Below, piece after piece: positions 50,345 through 64,000 of a stretch of 64,000 nt of DNA. The position numbers and the translations under genes are program-made. The number at the start of each line of letters is the position of its first letter. The first letter of the stretch is position 1. This DNA comes from Euleptes europaea (lineage: Eukaryota > Chordata > Lepidosauria > Squamata > Sphaerodactylidae). Under the pieces are notes generated by a model that ran no database searches, was not told the origin of the DNA, and worked only from the letters and a program-made list of their open reading frames with translations. Location of the stretch: assembly GCF_029931775.1 (NCBI RefSeq), contig NC_079312.1, positions 12,345,821 through 12,409,820 of the forward strand, written 5' to 3'.

Positions 50345-50875
50345 TGCTATGTGGTTTTCACATTAAGAAAAATACCCGATGGTAGCAGTGTGCTAATTTT
50401 AACACCCTCAGAGATCTGTGCATGTTATGCTGCTGTTGAGAGGAAGAGAGAGCAAAGTCTGATAACCATGTTCAAGTACTTGAAGGGCTGTCATATAGAG
50501 GAGGGTGCCGAGTTGTTTACTGTTGCTCAAGAAGGTCGGACCAGAACCAGCGGGTTGAAATTAAATCCAAAGAGTTTCCGTCTAGACATCAGGAAGAATT
50601 TTCTAACCGTTAGAGCGGTTCCTCAGTGGAACAGGCTTCCTCGGGAGGTGGTAGGCTCTCCTTCCCGGGAGGTTTTTAAGAAGAGGTTAGATGGCCATCT
50701 GTCAGCAATGCTGATTCTGTGACCTTAGGCAGATGAGGAGAGGGAGGGCATCTTGGCCATCTTCTGGTCACTAGGGGTGTGGAGGGGGGAGGTCGTTGTG
50801 AATGTCCTGCATTGTGCAGGGGGTTGGACTTGATGGCCCTGGTGGTCCCTTCCAACTCTATGATTCTGTGAGCTG
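50345..50875 (+). mobile_element. CR1 LINE 3' end with ORF2 C-terminus
   Basis: Reads MFKYLKGCHIEEG, LDIRKNFLTVRAVPQWNRLP and VFKKRLDGHL, the end of CR1 ORF2, then a 3' UTR closing with CTTCCAACTCTATGATTCTG. The last 370 or so coding bases are open, so this is one of the younger LINE copies. Confidence 0.9.
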
Positions 50876-50885
50876 TGATCTAGGA

Positions 50886-51761
50886 CAGGGGTGGGGAACC
50901 TCAGGCCCGGGGGCTGTATGCGGCCCCCGAGGACATTTTTTGTGGCCCTCAGGAGCTCCAGGGCCCTGCTGCAGAGGTGGGGCGCAGGGCGGCCCTCCCA
51001 GAGGGTGTTCCTGGCGCCATGGCTTACAGTGGCGCTGTGGCTCCCTTTGGACCTCCTCTCGCCGACTGTCTGCTGTTGAGCAGCGAGAGGGAGGGGGAAA
51101 GAGGTTGGCGGCTCCCGGCGGCAGAGCATGCATGCAGGAGCCAATCGGGCTTCGGGGGGCCCCTTTTGTGGACTCTGGGGAGGAAAGGGCATGGAGACGG
51201 GCCCGGTCGTGCGGGGCTCTGTGTGCCGCCGGGTGTGTGTGTGGCCAGGGGAGGCTGGGGCCCGGTTGTGCGGGGCCAGCGGGGGTGTGTGTGTGTGTGG
51301 GGGGAAGGCTTTTCTCTCTTCCTCTTTTTCTGTCACTCTTTCTCCTTTCTCTCCCTCTTTTTCTGTCTCTTTCTTTGTCTCCCTCCGTCCTTTTCTTTGT
51401 CTCCCTTTGTCCTTTTCTTTCTTTCTCCCTCTCTCTCCATTTCTTTCTCCCTTTCTCTCCCTTCCTCCCTTTTCCTTTCTCTGTTTTCCTTCCTCCCTTG
51501 CCGATCGACTGTGGGCTGCGCCCCCCTTCACCTTGTTTGCTCGGGCACACTGCTGGCTGCTGGGAGGGGAGAGTGGGGGCACCCTGCAGGCCTTCTCTGT
51601 GTGGCCTCCCCTGGGGTTGCCAACCTCCAGGTGGTGGCTGGAGACCTGGCAACCCTAGCCTCTTCCCCCCCCCCACCGGGAGATCTACACCTGGTATGGC
51701 CCCTGAATGATGTCATAAATGTGCAAATGGCCCTTGGCAGGAAAAAGGTTCCCCACCCCTG
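50886..51761 (+). mobile_element. hAT-type element of 876 bp, 8-bp target duplication
   Basis: Terminal repeats CAGGGGTGGGGAACCT and AGGTTCCCCACCCCTG (one mismatch), target ATCTAGGA at 50878-50885 and 51762-51769. The interior is GC-rich with a long C/T tract (51305-51495) and part of a GTTGCCAAC MITE (51613-51660). The long open frames inside are compositional and match no transposase. Confidence 0.92.
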
Positions 51762-51769
51762 ATCTAGGA

Positions 51770-52089
51770 GATCCCTGGTTCAAATCTTACCTCTCCTGTG
51801 AACTCACTTGCTAGGTGGCCTCAGGCAGGGAGGGCTTCTCCCCCTCAGCCCTCCTTCTGCAATACGGGGATAATATTACTGTCCTACCTTACAAGGTTGT
51901 TGTATGGATTACACTGAGATTATGAAACAAAAACTGGGAGAGACAGCTAACACCTCAGGAGACAGAGATAATACCTTTTACTAGGTACCTTTCTGCATTT
52001 AGGCCAAAAGAATCAATGGCAGGTGTGTGTGTGTGTGGGGGGCATAACTGGCTTGGCAGGACTGCAGGCAAAAAGGGGAGGTTGCTCCC
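51770..52089. other. SINE C-like fragment, otherwise nothing
   Basis: 51770-51925 resembles a sense family-C SINE part (GTTCAAATCTTACCTC, TACAAGGTTGTTGTATGGAT). The rest is unrecognised. Confidence 0.45.
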
Positions 52090-52475
52090 CTTAGGGAGGG
52101 TCCACAGCTCAGTGGTAGAGCATCTGCTTGTCATGCATAAGGTCCCCAGGTTCAATCCCTGGCATCTCCAGTTAAAAGAATGAGGTAGGCCAAGGACCTA
52201 AAAGGCATTTAGGAAGGGGCTGTGGCTCAGAGGCAGAGCATCTGCTTGGCATGCAGAAGGTCCCCAGGTTCCATTCCTGGAATCCCCAGTTAAAAGAATC
52301 ACATAATAGGTGATGTGAAAGACTTCTGCCTGAAACCCTGGATGGACCACTGCCCGTCTGAGTAGACAAGACTGACTTTGGTGGGCCCGGGGCCTGATTC
52401 AGTATCAGGCAGGTTCATGTGCATGTGGCAAGGTGCTAGAGCATCAGCTTGGCATGCAGAAGTTTCCAGAGCTTA
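52090..52475 (+). mobile_element. cluster of sense family-A SINEs
   Basis: 52090-52175 is a head only. 52209-52425 is full length. 52432-52475 is another head fragment. Confidence 0.85.
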
Positions 52476-53245
52476 ATACAAATGCCTTTGTGGCAGTAAG
52501 GAGGGGGAAAGGGGAAAAAAGGGACTGAACTGTTCTCCTCATTATCTAACCTTATGGAAAACGCTGACTGTAACCTGCTGGGCAAAAAAATTCCAACTTC
52601 ACATACACATGGGATCTGTGCTGACAGACAGACCAAGAAAGGGATCTTGGGGTGGTAGTGGATCACTCGATGATGATGTCAACCCAGTGTGCCGCTGCTG
52701 TGAAAAAGGCAAATTCCATGTTGGCCATAATTAGATGAGGAACAGAGAATAAAACTTGATTCTTAAATGGAGATTGAACCTGGGACCTTCTGCATCCCAA
52801 ACAGATGCTCTAGCACTGCATCGTGGCTCCCCTCCCCGAACTTCACAACAACTGAGCGTCGATCAAAGATTTCCTAAAACATTAACAGTTGGATCACGGT
52901 CCAGAGTGGAAGAAGGGGGGAGGGAGCAGTCAAGCCCCATAATAAATTAACTTTCGGGTTGAACACATGAAGCTGCCTTATTCTGAATCAGACTATCGGT
53001 CCATCAGGGTCAGTATTGTCTACTTAGACTGGCAGTGGCTCTCCCATGTCTCAGGCAGAGGTCTTTCACCTCACTTATTGCCTGTTTTTTTAATTGGAGA
53101 TTTATTTATTTATTTATACCCCGCCCTTTCCCAACCAGGTCTGGCTCTGGGTGGCTTCCAACAATCAATAGAATACAATAAAATATAGGTTAAAAACATA
53201 GAATTAAAAAAAACCCACCATGGGATGAAAAACATGCTGGGGATT
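52476..53245. mobile_element. CR1-like remnant and an interrupted antisense SINE A
   Basis: 52560-52740 has a decayed LINE-like look (GTGGTAGTGGATCACTCGAT). 52770-52840 is an antisense SINE-A head. 52964-53100 is an antisense SINE A cut by an A-rich insert (53101-53230). Confidence 0.6.
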
Positions 53246-53549
53246 GAAGAAGATTTGGTTTTTATACGCCAACTTTCTCTACCACTTAAGGGAGAATCAA
53301 ACCGGCTTACAATCACCTTCCCTTCCCCTCCCCACAACAGACACCCTGTGAGGTAGGTGGGGCTGAGAGAGTGTGACTAGCCCAAGGTCAGCCAGCTGGC
53401 TTCATGTGCAGGAGTGGGGAAACAAATCCAGTTCACCAGATTAGCCTCCGCCACTCATGTAGAGGAGTGGGGAATCAAACCCGGTTCTCCAGCTCAGAGT
53501 CCACCACGCCAAACCACCGCTCTTAACCAGTACACCATGCCGGCTCTCT
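53246..53549 (-). mobile_element. tRNA-derived SINE B inserted in SINE A
   Basis: Full antisense copy. SINE-A sequence (GGGGATTGA at the left, CTATCACTGAGCCATG at the right) continues on both sides. Confidence 0.82.
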
Positions 53550-53771
53550 GAATCACGTTCTATCACTGAGCCATGTTTGTGCGTGTGACGTCTGGATGCC
53601 GTCTCTGATCCATGCTGTTTGTCTCTTTTCCCTACAGGGAGAACCCCCTTTTGCTACACGGAACCTTCCGTTCCAGTCGTCTGCCTCGAGCCGTAGCAGC
53701 CAGCAGTGTGGTCTCGTTGATTCTGCAGGGCTAAGAAGCTACCTCCCCCGCAGGGGGTCTCCACCTTGAGA

Positions 53772-64000
<10,229 letters not shown>

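Noticed and set aside
50802-51710. Long overlapping open frames on both strands
   Set aside because: They lie inside a hAT-type element and follow its C/T-rich tract; the translations are Ser/Phe/Leu or Lys/Arg/Glu runs without a domain.

Overview
This window is vertebrate, almost certainly squamate (lizard, possibly gecko). It has multi-exon genes with GT-AG introns, a SCAN/KRAB/C2H2 zinc-finger cluster, Bov-B (RTE) LINEs, a SINE with a 5S-rRNA-like head and a Bov-B-like tail, two or three tRNA-derived SINE families, CR1 3' ends, Penelope-like fragments and hAT-type elements. The species is inferred from repeat content only.

Layout. (1) 1-1266 minus: terminal C2H2 exon, 12 full fingers plus one cut by the window edge. 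(2) 4367-13465 minus: an intact six-exon gene encoding a THAP domain joined to a SCAN domain (382 aa). A GC-rich promoter with a likely 5' non-coding exon lies near 17.1-17.24 kb. The zinc-finger exon at 1-1266 has the same entry phase as this gene's last exon and no other upstream partner here, so the locus may also make a THAP-SCAN-C2H2 protein. (3) 22633-31564 plus: a complete SCAN-KRAB-C2H2 gene (723 aa). (4) 38561-43150 minus: a SCAN, degenerate KRAB, C2H2 gene (557 aa). (5) 53772 to the right edge, plus: a KRAB-C2H2 gene whose first coding exon looks like a SCAN leader without the SCAN core.

The genes form two divergent pairs (minus/plus around 17-22 kb and around 43-54 kb), and the inner two converge. 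All are predicted nuclear DNA-binding regulators. SCAN domains dimerise with one another, KRAB recruits TRIM28 (established for the families), and THAP and C2H2 fingers bind DNA, so partners encoded side by side could pair.

The rest is intron and intergenic DNA filled with nested repeats, many with visible target-site duplications. The most unusual things are the THAP-SCAN fusion, its possible alternative zinc-finger terminal exon, the eroded KRAB exon that keeps its 127-nt size and phase, three insertions at the same site of one short DNA-transposon family, and a decayed tandem repeat of about 150 bp in an intron. All gene models are read by eye from splice sites, phase and domain motifs; no transcript evidence was available.
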